This document shows positions 39,698 to 49,485 of a DNA stretch of 64,000 nt, one piece after another. The stretch's first letter is position 1. The number at the start of each line of letters is the position of its first letter. The DNA comes from Candidatus Bartonella washoeensis Sb944nv (GTDB lineage: Bacteria; Pseudomonadota; Alphaproteobacteria; Rhizobiales; Rhizobiaceae). The notes beneath the pieces are model-generated. The model did no database searches. It worked only from the letters and a program-made list of their open reading frames with translations, and was not told the origin of the DNA. A program made the position numbers and the translations under genes. The stretch covers positions 380,186-444,185 of the forward strand of contig NZ_JH725022.1 in the NCBI RefSeq assembly GCF_000278135.1. The letters run 5' to 3'.

Positions 39698-40102
39698 ATG
39701 AGAGGCACAATTATTAGTCAAGATCAAACAACTTATCTTGTATCGGGTGACGACGGTAAGCGTTATCAATTCGCAACTTGGGATTGGCTAGGGAAAACTC
39801 CACCGAAGGTGGGCGACAACATTGATTTTGTGTGTGAAGGTGATGTTGTCAGTTCTGTTTTTCCTTTGTTACAACGAAGCTCAGAAAATTTTAAATTAAT
39901 GCTTGCACTTATTTGTTGGGTTACGGGTGTATTTGGTGTTCACCGTTTTATAGTTGGTAAAGTTAAGACTGGTGCTTTAATGCTTATTCTTTCTTTAACA
40001 GTTTTCGGATTAATTATTACTGGAATTTGGGCAATTGTTGATTTCATAATCATTGTAGCTGGGAAATTTACGGACAAAAATGGGGATCAAATTATAAATT
40101 AG
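39698..40102 (+). CDS. TM2 domain-containing protein
   Basis: 134 aa. The N-terminal half (about 1-65) is a soluble OB-like stretch (GTIISQDQTTYLVSGDDGKRYQF). The C-terminal half is a TM2 domain with two membrane helices and the conserved FGVHRFIVGKVKTGALMLILSL...GIWAIVDFIIIVAGKF. Function unknown; TM2 proteins are small membrane proteins of unclear role. It sits between eno and the FtsB-like gene. Confidence 0.82.
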   Translation: MRGTIISQDQTTYLVSGDDGKRYQFATWDWLGKTPPKVGDNIDFVCEGDVVSSVFPLLQRSSENFKLMLALICWVTGVFGVHRFIVGKVKTGALMLILSLTVFGLIITGIWAIVDFIIIVAGKFTDKNGDQIIN

Positions 40103-40141
40103 TAGATACAAAAAGTTGTAATATAAAATAAATAATATGGC

Positions 40142-40199
40142 ATCGCTTTGTTGTTGCAGGTGTATTTTAGATAACAACAAATTGTTTGTGTGTAGCGAT
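40142..40199. repeat. Nested inverted repeat between the TM2 gene and ftsB
   Basis: Inner arms TTTGTTGTT (40147-40155) and AACAACAAA (40173-40181) pair perfectly. Outer ATCGCT (40142-40147) and AGCGAT (40194-40199) can pair with an asymmetric internal loop (sharing one base with the inner arm). No T-run follows. Possibly an mRNA 3' structure for the TM2 gene. Confidence 0.45.
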
Positions 40200-40280
40200 T
40201 TGGTAATGAGGTATTAATCAAAATCATGCATAGTTGGGCTAAATATTAAGAGGATTGTGCTATAAAGACTGTGCTATTTT

Positions 40281-40610
40281 ATGTGGACAAAACAGAAACG
40301 CAAATCGATCAAAATGCGCTTTGTACTGCCATTTATGACAGTGGCAGTTTTAAGCTACTTCAGTTATCATATTTATCATGGTGAGTACGGATTGTATTCA
40401 CGCAGTGAAGTTAATCAACATATTATCGAATTAGAAGAAGAGCTTCATAAGGTAGAAGCTGAGCGGATGTTCATTGAAAAGCGTATTTCTCTATTACGCG
40501 ACGGGCATATTGAGAAAGATATGTTGGATGAATATGTCCGGAAAAATTTAAACTTTTCCAAGCCCAATGAATTAACAATTTTGACCCCTTTAAATGATAT
40601 TAAAAATTAA
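40281..40610 (+). CDS. FtsB/DivIC-family septum formation initiator
   Basis: Small bitopic division protein. 109 aa: basic N-terminus (WTKQKRKSIKMR), one membrane helix (FVLPFMTVAVLSYFSYHIYHG), then a coiled coil (about 45-80; EVNQHIIELEEELHKVEAERMFIEKRISLLRDG) and a C-terminal conserved DMLDEYVRKNLNFSKPNELTIL. It precedes pdhA in rhizobia as well (after eno). The start ATG has only a weak ribosome-binding site. Confidence 0.88.
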   Translation: MWTKQKRKSIKMRFVLPFMTVAVLSYFSYHIYHGEYGLYSRSEVNQHIIELEEELHKVEAERMFIEKRISLLRDGHIEKDMLDEYVRKNLNFSKPNELTILTPLNDIKN

Positions 40611-40737
40611 TTAGAAATCGCTTAATTTCAAGAAATATTTTAAAACAGTTACCTATGATATCATTTAAGCTGATTGATAATGCTTGTAACTTTTGTTCGT
40701 AAAGGTTATTCCTAAAAAATATAAAAGGGAGTTTAAT

Positions 40738-41778
40738 ATGGCAGAACGATTTAAAAAAAATTCTGCATCGGTGGTGCATACTGCATTATCAAATACCACA
40801 AAGAGAGCAAAAATAGCCACTTTTACAAAAGAAGAGGAAATGAATGCTTATCGTGAGATGCTTTTAATTCGTCGTTTTGAAGAAAAAGCAGGTCAACTTT
40901 ACGGTATGGGACTTATTGGTGGATTTTGTCATCTCTATATTGGGCAAGAAGCTGTTGTTGTTGGAACACTGAAAGCAGCAAAAGAAGGTGATCAGGTTAT
41001 TACATCTTACCGTGATCATGGGCATATGTTAGCGGTTGGGATGAGCCCGCGTGGTGTAATGGCAGAATTAACAGGGCGTCAAGGTGGCTTTTCCAAAGGG
41101 AAGGGTGGCTCGATGCATATGTTTTCTAAAGAAAAGAATTTTTATGGTGGCCATGGTATTGTTGGGGCGCAGGTTCCTATTGGCTCAGGTTTGGCATTTT
41201 CGAATCAATATCTTGGTAAAGATAATATAACATTGGTTTATTTTGGTGATGGTGCTGCAAATCAGGGGCAGGTTTACGAAAGTTTTAATATGGCTTCGCT
41301 TTGGAAGCTTCCCGTTGTTTATATTATTGAAAATAATCAATATGCTATGGGAACATCAGTTGCACGTGCATCTGCAGAGACTGATTTTTCTCGTCGTGGT
41401 CTTTCCTTTGAAATTCCAGGTATTGTGGTTGACGGTATGGATGTTCGAGCAGTAAAAGGTGCTGCTGATGAAGCCATTACTTGGGCACGTTTAGGTAAAG
41501 GGCCGTTTATTCTTGATATGCAGACCTATCGCTATCGTGGTCACTCGATGTCCGATCCAGCAAAATATCGCTCAAAGGAAGAAGTTCAGAAAATAAAAGA
41601 GGAACAGGATCCGATTGATCAGGTCAAAAATCGAATTCTTAAACAAGGTTGGGCAAGCGAAGACGATTTAAAATCTATTGATAAAGAGGTGCGTGCGATT
41701 GTTGCTGATGCGGCAGATTTTGCGCAAAATGATCAAGAGCCAGATGCTTCTGAGCTCTATACTGATGTTTTAGTTTGA
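40738..41778 (+). CDS. pdhA: Pyruvate dehydrogenase E1 component, alpha subunit
   Basis: Thiamine-diphosphate decarboxylase subunit of the PDH complex. 346 aa from ATG 40738 ([20 protein letters not shown]), 7-11 nt after AAGGGAG; the start at 40693 is less likely. Motifs: [45 protein letters not shown], and ThDP/Mg site [15 protein letters not shown] ending NN at [12 protein letters not shown]. The phosphorylation-loop region [19 protein letters not shown] is present. First gene of pdhA-pdhB-pdhC-lpdA. Confidence 0.97.
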   Translation: MAERFKKNSASVVHTALSNTTKRAKIATFTKEEEMNAYREMLLIRRFEEKAGQLYGMGLIGGFCHLYIGQEAVVVGTLKAAKEGDQVITSYRDHGHMLAVGMSPRGVMAELTGRQGGFSKGKGGSMHMFSKEKNFYGGHGIVGAQVPIGSGLAFSNQYLGKDNITLVYFGDGAANQGQVYESFNMASLWKLPVVYIIENNQYAMGTSVARASAETDFSRRGLSFEIPGIVVDGMDVRAVKGAADEAITWARLGKGPFILDMQTYRYRGHSMSDPAKYRSKEEVQKIKEEQDPIDQVKNRILKQGWASEDDLKSIDKEVRAIVADAADFAQNDQEPDASELYTDVLV

Positions 41779-41794
41779 TGCGAGGGAAGCAAGT

Positions 41795-43159
41795 ATGTCC
41801 ATTGATATTTTGATGCCGGCGCTTTCACCAACGATGGAAGAAGGTAAATTGTCTAAATGGCTCAAGAAAGAAGGAGATAAAGTTAACGCTGGTGATGTAA
41901 TTGCTGAAATTGAAACTGATAAAGCAATGATGGAAGTAGAGGCTGTTGATGAAGGCATTCTTGGTAAAATTGTTGTGCTTGAGGGTTCTGAAGGTGTAAA
42001 GGTGAATACCGTTATTGCAGTGTTATTGGAGGAAGGAGAAAGTGCTTCGGATATTTCACAGACTGCCGATAATATACAAAAATCGAGGGAAAAATCTCCT
42101 TCTCTTTCTTCTTTAATGCCCGAACCTCCTACTTTTGATATCTCCTCTGATTCTGATATTCCAGCAGGGACGCAAATGATTACAATGACGGTGCGTGAGG
42201 CGCTTAATCAGGCTATGGCTGAAGAGATGCGGCGTGATGAAATGGTTTTCCTTTTGGGGGAGGAAGTAGCGCAATATCAAGGTGCTTATAAAGTGAGTCA
42301 AGGTTTATTGGAAGAGTTTGGTGCGCGCCGGGTTATTGATACACCCATCACAGAACACGGTTTTGCAGGCTTGGCTGTTGGTGCCGCGTTTGGAGGATTG
42401 CGTCCCATTGTCGAGTTTATGACATTTAATTTTGCTATGCAGGCGATTGATCAAATTATCAATTCGGCAGCAAAAACCCGTTATATGTCTGGTGGGCAAA
42501 TGTCTGCGCCTATGGTTTTTCGTGGTCCCAATGGTGCGGCTGCGCGTGTTGGTGCTCAACATTCTCAGTGTTATGCTGCATGGTATAGTCATGTACCAGG
42601 CCTTAAAGTTGTTATGCCTTATAGCGCTGCAGATGCAAAAGGTTTGTTGAAGGCTGCTATTCGTGATGATAATCCTGTGATTTTCCTTGAAAATGAGATT
42701 TTGTACGGCCATCAATTTGAAGTTCCTAAGATGGATGATTTTGTTTTGCCCATTGGTAAAGCACGTATTCATAAGCTTGGTCAGGATGTAACAATTGTTG
42801 CCTATGGGATTGGGATGCATTATGCGGTTCAGGCGTTGCCGGAAATTGAAAAACTTGGTATCGATGTTGAATTAATAGATTTGCGTACTATTCGTCCAAT
42901 GGATCTTCCAACAATTCTTTCTTCGGTTAAAAAAACAGGCTGTATGGTAACAGTTGAAGAGGGATATCCTCAGTCATCTGTTGGAACTGAGATAGCAACG
43001 CGGGTTATGCAGCAAGCATTTGACTATCTTGATGCGCCGGTTGCTACAATTTCTGGTAAGGATGTTCCCATGCCTTATGCTGCGAATCTTGAAAAATTGG
43101 CTTTACCCAATGTTGCTGAAATTGTTGAGGCTGTTAAGGCTGTGACTTATAGAGTGTAA
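41795..43159 (+). CDS. pdhB: Pyruvate dehydrogenase E1 component, beta subunit, with N-terminal lipoyl domain
   Basis: 454 aa. The N-terminal lipoyl domain (about 1-80; [20 protein letters not shown], lipoyl Lys43 in ETDKA) is joined by a Ser/Pro-rich linker (about 85-125) to the E1-beta transketolase domain (about 130-454; [69 protein letters not shown]). A lipoyl domain on E1-beta is known in rhizobia and other alphaproteobacteria. It is close in sequence to the E2 lipoyl domain of the next gene. Spaced 16 nt from pdhA. Confidence 0.97.
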   Translation: MSIDILMPALSPTMEEGKLSKWLKKEGDKVNAGDVIAEIETDKAMMEVEAVDEGILGKIVVLEGSEGVKVNTVIAVLLEEGESASDISQTADNIQKSREKSPSLSSLMPEPPTFDISSDSDIPAGTQMITMTVREALNQAMAEEMRRDEMVFLLGEEVAQYQGAYKVSQGLLEEFGARRVIDTPITEHGFAGLAVGAAFGGLRPIVEFMTFNFAMQAIDQIINSAAKTRYMSGGQMSAPMVFRGPNGAAARVGAQHSQCYAAWYSHVPGLKVVMPYSAADAKGLLKAAIRDDNPVIFLENEILYGHQFEVPKMDDFVLPIGKARIHKLGQDVTIVAYGIGMHYAVQALPEIEKLGIDVELIDLRTIRPMDLPTILSSVKKTGCMVTVEEGYPQSSVGTEIATRVMQQAFDYLDAPVATISGKDVPMPYAANLEKLALPNVAEIVEAVKAVTYRV

Positions 43160-43173
43160 CGGAGGAAAGCACT

Positions 43174-44502
43174 ATGCCTATTAAAATTACAATGCCTGCG
43201 CTTTCTCCTACGATGGAAGAAGGAAATTTGTCAAAATGGAATGTCAAAGAAGGAGATAAGGTTTCTTCCGGAGATGTTATTGCTGAAATTGAGACAGATA
43301 AGGCGACAATGGAGGTTGAGGCTGTTGATGAAGGAACGGTTGCTAAGATCGTTGTTCCTGCTGGAACTCAAGGCGTTAAAGTAAATACTTTAATTGTCGT
43401 TTTAGCAGAAGAAGGCGAAGATTTAGCTGAAGCAGCAAAGGTGGCAGAAAAAAACTCATCCTCTTTTGCAATAAAAGAAACAGAGGAAGAAAAAAAGACG
43501 GATTCGAAGACAACACAAATGTCTCATGTATCATCATCTCAAAAAGTAATTCAGCGAGATAAAAAAGACATACGTCTTTTTGCTTCTCCTTTAGCGCGAC
43601 GATTAGCAGCTCAGTCTGGCTTTGACTTATCACTTATTTCTGGGAGCGGTCCCCACGGGCGTATTATTAAGCGCGATGTAGAAAAAGTCTTGAGTGGTGA
43701 TATTTTTGAGGATTCTTGTTCATTACAAAACCAACGGTCAATAGTGGCAGATGCTTCTGATAAACAGATACTGCAACTTTTTAAAGAAGATGAATATACA
43801 TTTATACCCCATAATAGTATGCGTAAAACAATCGCCAAACGTTTGGTTGAATCAAAGCAAAGAGTACCACATTTTTATGTGACGATAGATTGTGAACTCG
43901 ATGCGTTATTAGAGCTCCGTATGCAATTAAATGCTGCTGCTCCAATGATCAAGACACAGGAAGGTTCTAAACCTGCTTATAAGCTTTCCGTTAACGATAT
44001 GGTGATTAAAGCGGTAGCACTTTCTTTAAAGGCAGTTCCCGATGCTAATGTATCTTGGCTTGAAGGTGGAATACTTCAGCACAAACATTGTGATATTGGG
44101 GTGGCTGTTTCTATTGCAAATGGTTTAATTACCCCAATTGTTCGCCGTGCAGAGGAAAAATCTTTGTCTATTATCTCTAATGAGATGAAGAATTTTGCAA
44201 AGCGTGCACGTGAGCGCAAGTTAAAAATGGAAGAATATCAAGGTGGAACAACGGCTATATCAAATATGGGGATGTATGGTGTAAAAAGTTTTTCTGCTAT
44301 TCTTAATCCGCCGCATGCGACGATTTTTGCTATTGGTGCAGGTGAAAAACGCGCGGTTGTTAAAAATGATGCATTAGTGGTTGCGACAGTTATGTCGGTT
44401 ACACTTTCTGCTGATCATCGCGCTATTGATGGTGCTTTAGCAGCAGAACTTGCGCAGACCTTTAAGAAGATGATTGAAAATCCATTGGCAATGTTAATTT
44501 GA
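43174..44502 (+). CDS. pdhC: Dihydrolipoamide acetyltransferase (E2) of pyruvate dehydrogenase
   Basis: Structural core of the PDH complex; transfers acetyl from lipoate to CoA. 442 aa. One lipoyl domain (about 1-80; Lys43 in ETDKA), linker, peripheral-subunit-binding domain (about 131-170; ASPLARRLAAQSGFDLSLISGS), then the catalytic domain (about 205-442; RKTIAKRLVESKQRVPHFYV) with the active-site HxxxDG (ADHRAIDGALAAEL). Follows pdhB by 14 nt with GGAGG before its ATG. Confidence 0.97.
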   Translation: MPIKITMPALSPTMEEGNLSKWNVKEGDKVSSGDVIAEIETDKATMEVEAVDEGTVAKIVVPAGTQGVKVNTLIVVLAEEGEDLAEAAKVAEKNSSSFAIKETEEEKKTDSKTTQMSHVSSSQKVIQRDKKDIRLFASPLARRLAAQSGFDLSLISGSGPHGRIIKRDVEKVLSGDIFEDSCSLQNQRSIVADASDKQILQLFKEDEYTFIPHNSMRKTIAKRLVESKQRVPHFYVTIDCELDALLELRMQLNAAAPMIKTQEGSKPAYKLSVNDMVIKAVALSLKAVPDANVSWLEGGILQHKHCDIGVAVSIANGLITPIVRRAEEKSLSIISNEMKNFAKRARERKLKMEEYQGGTTAISNMGMYGVKSFSAILNPPHATIFAIGAGEKRAVVKNDALVVATVMSVTLSADHRAIDGALAAELAQTFKKMIENPLAMLI

Positions 44503-44518
44503 GATGTTTAAAACTGCT

Positions 44519-44537
44519 GCACATAAATTGTATGTGC
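44519..44537. repeat. Small hairpin after pdhC
   Basis: Perfect stem GCACATA/TATGTGC with a 5-nt AATTG loop, 16 nt after the pdhC stop in the 227-bp gap before lpdA. No T-run, so attenuation or mRNA processing between E2 and E3 is more likely than full termination. Confidence 0.4.
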
Positions 44538-44729
44538 GCATGGTATTAATATGGTAGAGGCAGATTGAGGCAGTTTGAATGATATTATCTCTACCGCTTC
44601 TATTTGATCAATACATGTATGTTGAGTTTGAAATGAAAGATACAGGAAAATTCTTTCATATTGTTTTTTGGTTTTTAAAGCTTAAAGAATACGTATCCAT
44701 TTTTATATATCCATGGAGGAATTACTGTG

Positions 44730-46187
44730 ATGAAACTTTATGATGTAATTGTTATTGGATCAGGGCCTGGTGGATATGTAACTGCAATCCGTGCAGCACA
44801 ATGTGGTTTCAAAACTGCGATTGTTGAACGTGAACATTTAGGTGGGATTTGCTTAAATTGGGGATGTATCCCTACAAAGGCACTCTTACGTTCAGCGGAA
44901 ATGAAGCATTTTGCTGAACATGCGAAAGATTATGGTCTAAAACTTAACGGTTCAGTTGAAGCAAATATCAAAGATGTTGTGGCACGTTCGCGTGGAGTTT
45001 CAGCACGTTTAAATGCTGGTGTTGATTTTTTGATGAGAAAAAACAAAGTTGATATTATTTGGGGTGAAGCGAAGCTTACCAAGAAGGCGAAAGGGAGTGA
45101 GCTTGCGGAAATTATGGTTTCTTCATCTTCCAAACCGATTATGCAACCACAAAATCCCGTTCCTAAAGAAACATTAGGAGAGGGAAGATATCAAGCAAAG
45201 CATGTCATTATTGCAACGGGTGCACGTCCTCGTTCTCTTCCTGGTATTGAGCCAGATGGAAAGCTTATTTGGACTTATTTTGAAGCTATGATCCCACATA
45301 CTATGCCGAACTCACTTTTGGTAATGGGGTCTGGAGCAATTGGTATTGAGTTTGCCTCTTTTTATAACGATATGGGGGCGAAGGTAACTGTTGTTGAAAT
45401 GATGCCTCATATTATGCCAGCTGAAGACGTTGAAATTTCAAAATTTGCTCGTAAGCAGTTAGAGAAAAGAGGTATACGAGTCCTCACGCAAGCAAAAGTA
45501 ACAAAGGTTGAAAAAGCCTCTGATTCTCTCAACGCGCATATTGATGTGAAGGGTGCGATAGAAACAATCACAGCTAATCGGCTCATTTCAGCTGTTGGGG
45601 TTCAGGGTAATATTGAAAATCTTGGATTGGAAGCATTAGGTATAAAAATCGATCGCGGGTGTATTGTAACTGATGAATGGAGTTGGACCGGGGTGGAAGG
45701 CATTTACGCTATTGGTGATGTAGCAGGTCCTCCTATGTTGGCACATAAAGCAGAAGAAGAAGGTGTGATATGTATTGAGCATCTTGCAGGCTTGAACAGT
45801 GCTCATCCGCTTGATAAAAGAAAAATTCCAGGGTGTACATATTGTACACCACAGGTTGCCTCTGTAGGGCTTTCAGAAGCAGCAGCGAGAGAAGCTGGCT
45901 ATGATATACGTATTGGTCGTTATTCCTTTTCCGCTAATGGTAAAGCAATTGCTTTGGGGGAAGATCAAGGATTAGTAAAAACGATCTTTGATAAAAAAAC
46001 AGGACAGCTTCTTGGTGCACATATGGTAGGAGCAGAAGTAACGGAACTAATTCAAGGTTTTGTTATTGCTATGAATCTTGAAACGACTGAGGAAGAATTG
46101 ATGCATACCGTCTTTCCACATCCAACATTGTCGGAAATGATGAAAGAAAGTGTATTGGATGCTTATGGTCAAGTTCTAAATGCTTGA
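44730..46187 (+). CDS. lpdA: Dihydrolipoyl dehydrogenase (E3)
   Basis: Reoxidises dihydrolipoamide with NAD+. 485 aa from ATG 44730 (an adjacent GTG at 44727 is alternative), with GGAGG upstream. FAD-binding VIGSGPGGYVTAIRAAQ, redox-active disulfide GGICLNWGCIPTKAL, NAD-binding LLVMGSGAIGIEFASFYNDMGAKVTVVE, YAIGDVAGPPMLAHKAEEEG, and C-terminal active-site HTVFPHPTLSEMM with the catalytic His. An insert around residues 115-160 (SSSSKPIMQPQNPVPKETLG) lengthens the usual 465-470 aa. The genomic context makes it the PDH E3; other E3 paralogues probably serve other complexes. Confidence 0.97.
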   Translation: MKLYDVIVIGSGPGGYVTAIRAAQCGFKTAIVEREHLGGICLNWGCIPTKALLRSAEMKHFAEHAKDYGLKLNGSVEANIKDVVARSRGVSARLNAGVDFLMRKNKVDIIWGEAKLTKKAKGSELAEIMVSSSSKPIMQPQNPVPKETLGEGRYQAKHVIIATGARPRSLPGIEPDGKLIWTYFEAMIPHTMPNSLLVMGSGAIGIEFASFYNDMGAKVTVVEMMPHIMPAEDVEISKFARKQLEKRGIRVLTQAKVTKVEKASDSLNAHIDVKGAIETITANRLISAVGVQGNIENLGLEALGIKIDRGCIVTDEWSWTGVEGIYAIGDVAGPPMLAHKAEEEGVICIEHLAGLNSAHPLDKRKIPGCTYCTPQVASVGLSEAAAREAGYDIRIGRYSFSANGKAIALGEDQGLVKTIFDKKTGQLLGAHMVGAEVTELIQGFVIAMNLETTEEELMHTVFPHPTLSEMMKESVLDAYGQVLNA

Positions 46188-46263
46188 TGGCTGGATTGTA
46201 TGAAAAATCTTGTATTTTGTGATTTTTCATCGGCGTTCCATTATTGAAAAGGCAGAGGCTTAA

Positions 46264-47226
46264 ATGGTTACGGTTGTTGATAGAGTTACAAATAGACGTC
46301 TCCGTCATCCTGAGAAGGCGCATCGTCCAGATACAAGCATTCAGAAAAAACCGGATTGGATTCGTGTAAAAGCGCCAACATCACAAGTATATAAAGAAAC
46401 GCATGGTATTGTGCGTGCCAATAAATTGGTGACTGTCTGTGAAGAAGCCGGGTGCCCAAATGTTGGTGAATGTTGGAGCCAGAAGCATGCAAGTTTCATG
46501 ATTTTAGGTGAGATATGTACACGGGCTTGTGCTTTTTGCAACGTTGCGACAGGTATTCCGCTTGCAGTTGATGAGAATGAGCCAGAACGTGTAGCGGATG
46601 CTGTTGCACAGATGGAATTAAAACATGTTGTCATTACATCTGTTGATCGCGATGATCTTGCAGATGGTGGTGCACAGCATTTTGCAAAAGTTATTTATGC
46701 TATTCGTCGAAAGGCTCCCAAGACAACAATTGAAGTTCTTACACCTGATTTTCGTCATAAGGATGGCGCTTTAGAAATCGTTGTTTCTGCTAAGCCTGAT
46801 GTTTTTAACCATAATTTGGAAACAGTTCCATCTAAATATTTAAAGGTTCGTCCAGGAGCGCGCTATTTTCATTCAATTCGGTTGTTACAACGCGTTAAAG
46901 AACTTGATCCAACAATCTTTACAAAATCAGGGATTATGGTTGGGCTTGGGGAGGAGCGAAATGAAATTCTTCAATTGATGGATGATTTACGTTCTGCTGA
47001 TGTTGACTTTATGACAATAGGACAATATTTGCAGCCTACACGAAAGCATCATCCAGTTATTCGTTTTGTGTCTCCTGAGGAATTTGAGTCTTTTGCCAAG
47101 ATTGGTAAAGTGAAGGGGTTTTTACATATGGCTTCCAATCCTCTGACGCGTTCATCTCATCATGCAGGCGATGATTTTGCTATTTTGCAAAAAGCGCGGG
47201 ATGAAAAATTTGCTTTACAGAGATAG
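46264..47226 (+). CDS. lipA: Lipoyl synthase
   Basis: Radical-SAM enzyme that inserts two sulfurs into octanoyl groups on E2 and related proteins. 320 aa. Auxiliary cluster motif [13 protein letters not shown] (CX4CX5C, about 59-70) and radical-[13 protein letters not shown] (CX3CX2C, about 85-93). Further motifs: [37 protein letters not shown], and C-terminal [13 protein letters not shown]. Fits its place after the PDH genes, which need lipoate. Confidence 0.97.
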   Translation: MVTVVDRVTNRRLRHPEKAHRPDTSIQKKPDWIRVKAPTSQVYKETHGIVRANKLVTVCEEAGCPNVGECWSQKHASFMILGEICTRACAFCNVATGIPLAVDENEPERVADAVAQMELKHVVITSVDRDDLADGGAQHFAKVIYAIRRKAPKTTIEVLTPDFRHKDGALEIVVSAKPDVFNHNLETVPSKYLKVRPGARYFHSIRLLQRVKELDPTIFTKSGIMVGLGEERNEILQLMDDLRSADVDFMTIGQYLQPTRKHHPVIRFVSPEEFESFAKIGKVKGFLHMASNPLTRSSHHAGDDFAILQKARDEKFALQR

Positions 47227-47228
47227 TT

Positions 47229-47690
47229 ATGCCGACTTTTACAACACATCGGGTGATTGCTCATAGTGCTCGTGAAATGTTTGACCTTGTTTCAGATATT
47301 GAGCGGTATCCTGAATTCTTACCGATGTGCGAGGCTTTAATCGTACGTTCTCGGAAACGATGCGAAGACAAGACATTGCTTCTTGCTGATATGACAGTGG
47401 GTTATAAAGTTATTCGAGAAACTTTTACGACCCAAGTATCTCTTCAGCCACAGAAAAATCTTATAGAGGTTAAATATATTGATGGTCCATTCAGATATCT
47501 TGAAAATCGTTGGGTTTTTCATAGCATTGAGAATACCAAAACATGTAATGTAGAGTTTTTTATTGATTATGAATTTAAAAACAAAATGCTTGGATTGGTG
47601 ATGGGCTCAATGTTTGATATTGCTTTTCGTAAGTTTACCCATGCTTTTGAAATGCGCGCTGATCAGATTTATGGCTCTTCGATAAGGTAA
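47229..47690 (+). CDS. COQ10/RatA-type START-domain protein (ubiquinone-binding)
   Basis: 153 aa single START-like domain: FTTHRVIAHSAREMFDLVSDIERYPEFLPMCEALIVRSRK at the N-terminus, then alternating strands and a C-terminal helix (GSMFDIAFRKFTHAFEMRADQIYG). Family members (COQ10 in mitochondria, RatA/PasT in bacteria) bind ubiquinone or act on the ribosome; the alphaproteobacterial forms are closest to COQ10, so a ubiquinone chaperone role is inferred. Begins 2 nt after lipA, so co-transcribed. Confidence 0.88.
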   Translation: MPTFTTHRVIAHSAREMFDLVSDIERYPEFLPMCEALIVRSRKRCEDKTLLLADMTVGYKVIRETFTTQVSLQPQKNLIEVKYIDGPFRYLENRWVFHSIENTKTCNVEFFIDYEFKNKMLGLVMGSMFDIAFRKFTHAFEMRADQIYGSSIR

Positions 47691-47783
47691 TTCATTCAGT
47701 TGATTTTCTTACGCAACACCTTCTGCCGTATCATAGACTATGATTGTAGTGCTGTGCAATCTAGAAATTCGATGTCGGGAATA

Positions 47784-48272
47784 TCATTGGAGACATTCTA
47801 GGGTCATTTTCAAAGCATTTTCAACGGTTGCATAGCGAATAGCATCACGGTCGAGATTCTCAAAGCGCAATTTTGTATGCCGAGTTTCATGGTTTTTGTA
47901 AGCAACTGCGAAATGCACAAGTCCGATAGGTTTATTAGGACACGCTCCTCCTGGTCCTGCAATCCCTGTTACAGCGACTGCAATTCCAGCTCGTGAATAT
48001 TTTAATCCACCTTCTGCCATTGCAAGAGCAACTTCTTTTGAAACGGCACCGTACGTTTTTATAAGTTCAGCGCATACGCCAACAAGGCGCGTTTTAGATT
48101 CATTTGAATAAACAACAAATCCACAATCAAGTACATCGGATGATCCTACAATACTTGTAAGATTTGCAGCAATGAGTCCTCCCGTACAAGATTCAACAGT
48201 TGTTAAAAGCAAGCTTTTTTGACGACAAGCTGTAAGAACTGCGTGCGCTCGTTTTTCACACAAAGATGTCAT
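47784..48272 (-). CDS. CinA-type nicotinamide-nucleotide amidohydrolase (PncC)
   Basis: Deamidates NMN to recycle pyridine nucleotides. 162 aa: the stand-alone C-terminal CinA domain with TVESCTGGLIAANLTSIVGSSDVLDCGFVVYSNESK (about 25-60), EVALAMAEGGLKYSRAGIAVAVTGIAGPGG and KPIGLVHFAVA. The N-terminal MoCF-like half of full CinA is absent, as usual in this clade. Its ATG overlaps the ispDF stop by 4 nt, so it is the last gene of that minus-strand run. Confidence 0.92.
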   Translation of the reverse strand: MTSLCEKRAHAVLTACRQKSLLLTTVESCTGGLIAANLTSIVGSSDVLDCGFVVYSNESKTRLVGVCAELIKTYGAVSKEVALAMAEGGLKYSRAGIAVAVTGIAGPGGACPNKPIGLVHFAVAYKNHETRHTKLRFENLDRDAIRYATVENALKMTLECLQ

Positions 48273-49462
48273 TTGGGAATTCCTCCTGGATAAAGGACGC
48301 TTGCTGTTGCAAAAGCAGCAATGCCCTCTTCACGGCCAATAAATCCCAATTTTTCATTTGTTGTCGCTTTAATGGAGATTCGATCGGGTGAAATTGTGAG
48401 TATATTTATAAGATTTTCTGTCATTTTATGACGATAGGGGCCGATTTTAGGATTTTCGGCGATCAGTGTGATATCAACATTGGCAATACGTCCACCTGCT
48501 TGTTTAATAATATCAAGGGCATGACGGAGAAAAGTTTCTGATGATGCATTTTTCCACTGGGGGTCAGAGGGAGGGAAGTGTGTGCCAATATCTCCAGCAC
48601 CTCGTGTAGCGAGCAGGGCATCTGTTAGCGCATGAAATGCAACATCAGCATCGGAGTGTCCATTTAATTTTTTATGAAAAGGAATTTTTATGCCACATAA
48701 AATAAGAGAATTTCCTTCCTCAAAAGAATGAACATCATAGCCATTGCCTATACGAATATCAGGAAACATTTGCATTTTTTTTTGGAGATATAAATGTGCG
48801 GTATCAAAATCTTCGTGCCAAGTAATTTTTATGTTATGAGGATCTCCAGGGATGGTACGCATAGGAATCCCAAACCATTCGGCAATTGCAGAATCATCGG
48901 TAAATTCTTTTTTGCAAGTTTGCATCGCTTTTTCATGAGCATCTAAGATGCGTTCAAAGGGAAAACACTGTGGAGTTTGTGCACTATAAAGATGCGTGCG
49001 TGGAATTGTTTCTAAAACATAGTCTTTGCTATTGACACGTTTAAGAGTATCAGAAATGGCGAGAACAGGGAGAACGCCTTGTTGATGATTAACGATAGTA
49101 TGGATTTGCTCGAGGAGCTGGTTTTGAATAAATGGGCGTGCACCATCATGAATATGTACATAGTTAGGCTTGAACTTTTTAAGTGCATGAAGCCCACGTA
49201 AGGTGGATATTTGACGTGTATTCCCCCCTTCAACAATGATAATCTGCTCTTTAAAATCAACAATAGCGTGCTCACAGATTTTGCGATCTTCTGGATGAAT
49301 AACGAGAATAATGGTTGTGATGGCTGGATGCTGCAGAAAACAACGCACAGTATGACAAATAACCGGGTCTTGTCCTAAAAGCCGGTATTGTTTTGGGATT
49401 TTTTGTAGAGATCCTGCTCTTTCACCGCGTCCGGCGGCTAATATTATTGCTGCAATAGAAAT
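48269..49462 (-). CDS. ispDF: Bifunctional IspD/IspF (MEP pathway), apparent ATT start
   Basis: Fused 2-C-methyl-D-erythritol 4-phosphate cytidylyltransferase and 2,4-cyclodiphosphate synthase. The IspD half must include the nucleotide loop SIAAIILAAGRGERAG, which reads in frame upstream of the first conventional start (GTG 49348). The frame is open back to TAA at 49483-49481 but has no ATG, GTG or TTG; ATT at 49462 stands 8-9 nt after GAAGGGA, so I place the start there (397 aa). IspD continues with HDGARPF, AQTPQCF and DDSAIAEW. IspF (about 240-397) has IGNGYDVHSFEEG, LNGHSDADV, DIGTHFPPSD and KATTNEKLGFIGREEGIAA. Downstream of rirA by 24 nt. Confidence 0.9.
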   Translation of the reverse strand: MSIAAIILAAGRGERAGSLQKIPKQYRLLGQDPVICHTVRCFLQHPAITTIILVIHPEDRKICEHAIVDFKEQIIIVEGGNTRQISTLRGLHALKKFKPNYVHIHDGARPFIQNQLLEQIHTIVNHQQGVLPVLAISDTLKRVNSKDYVLETIPRTHLYSAQTPQCFPFERILDAHEKAMQTCKKEFTDDSAIAEWFGIPMRTIPGDPHNIKITWHEDFDTAHLYLQKKMQMFPDIRIGNGYDVHSFEEGNSLILCGIKIPFHKKLNGHSDADVAFHALTDALLATRGAGDIGTHFPPSDPQWKNASSETFLRHALDIIKQAGGRIANVDITLIAENPKIGPYRHKMTENLINILTISPDRISIKATTNEKLGFIGREEGIAAFATASVLYPGGIPK

Positions 49463-49485
49463 GCTTAATTTCCCTTCGTATTATC

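Noticed and set aside
41795-43400. Repeated lipoyl domain in pdhB and pdhC as a possible mis-assembly
   Set aside because: A lipoyl domain on E1-beta is established in rhizobial PDH operons; both genes are intact.
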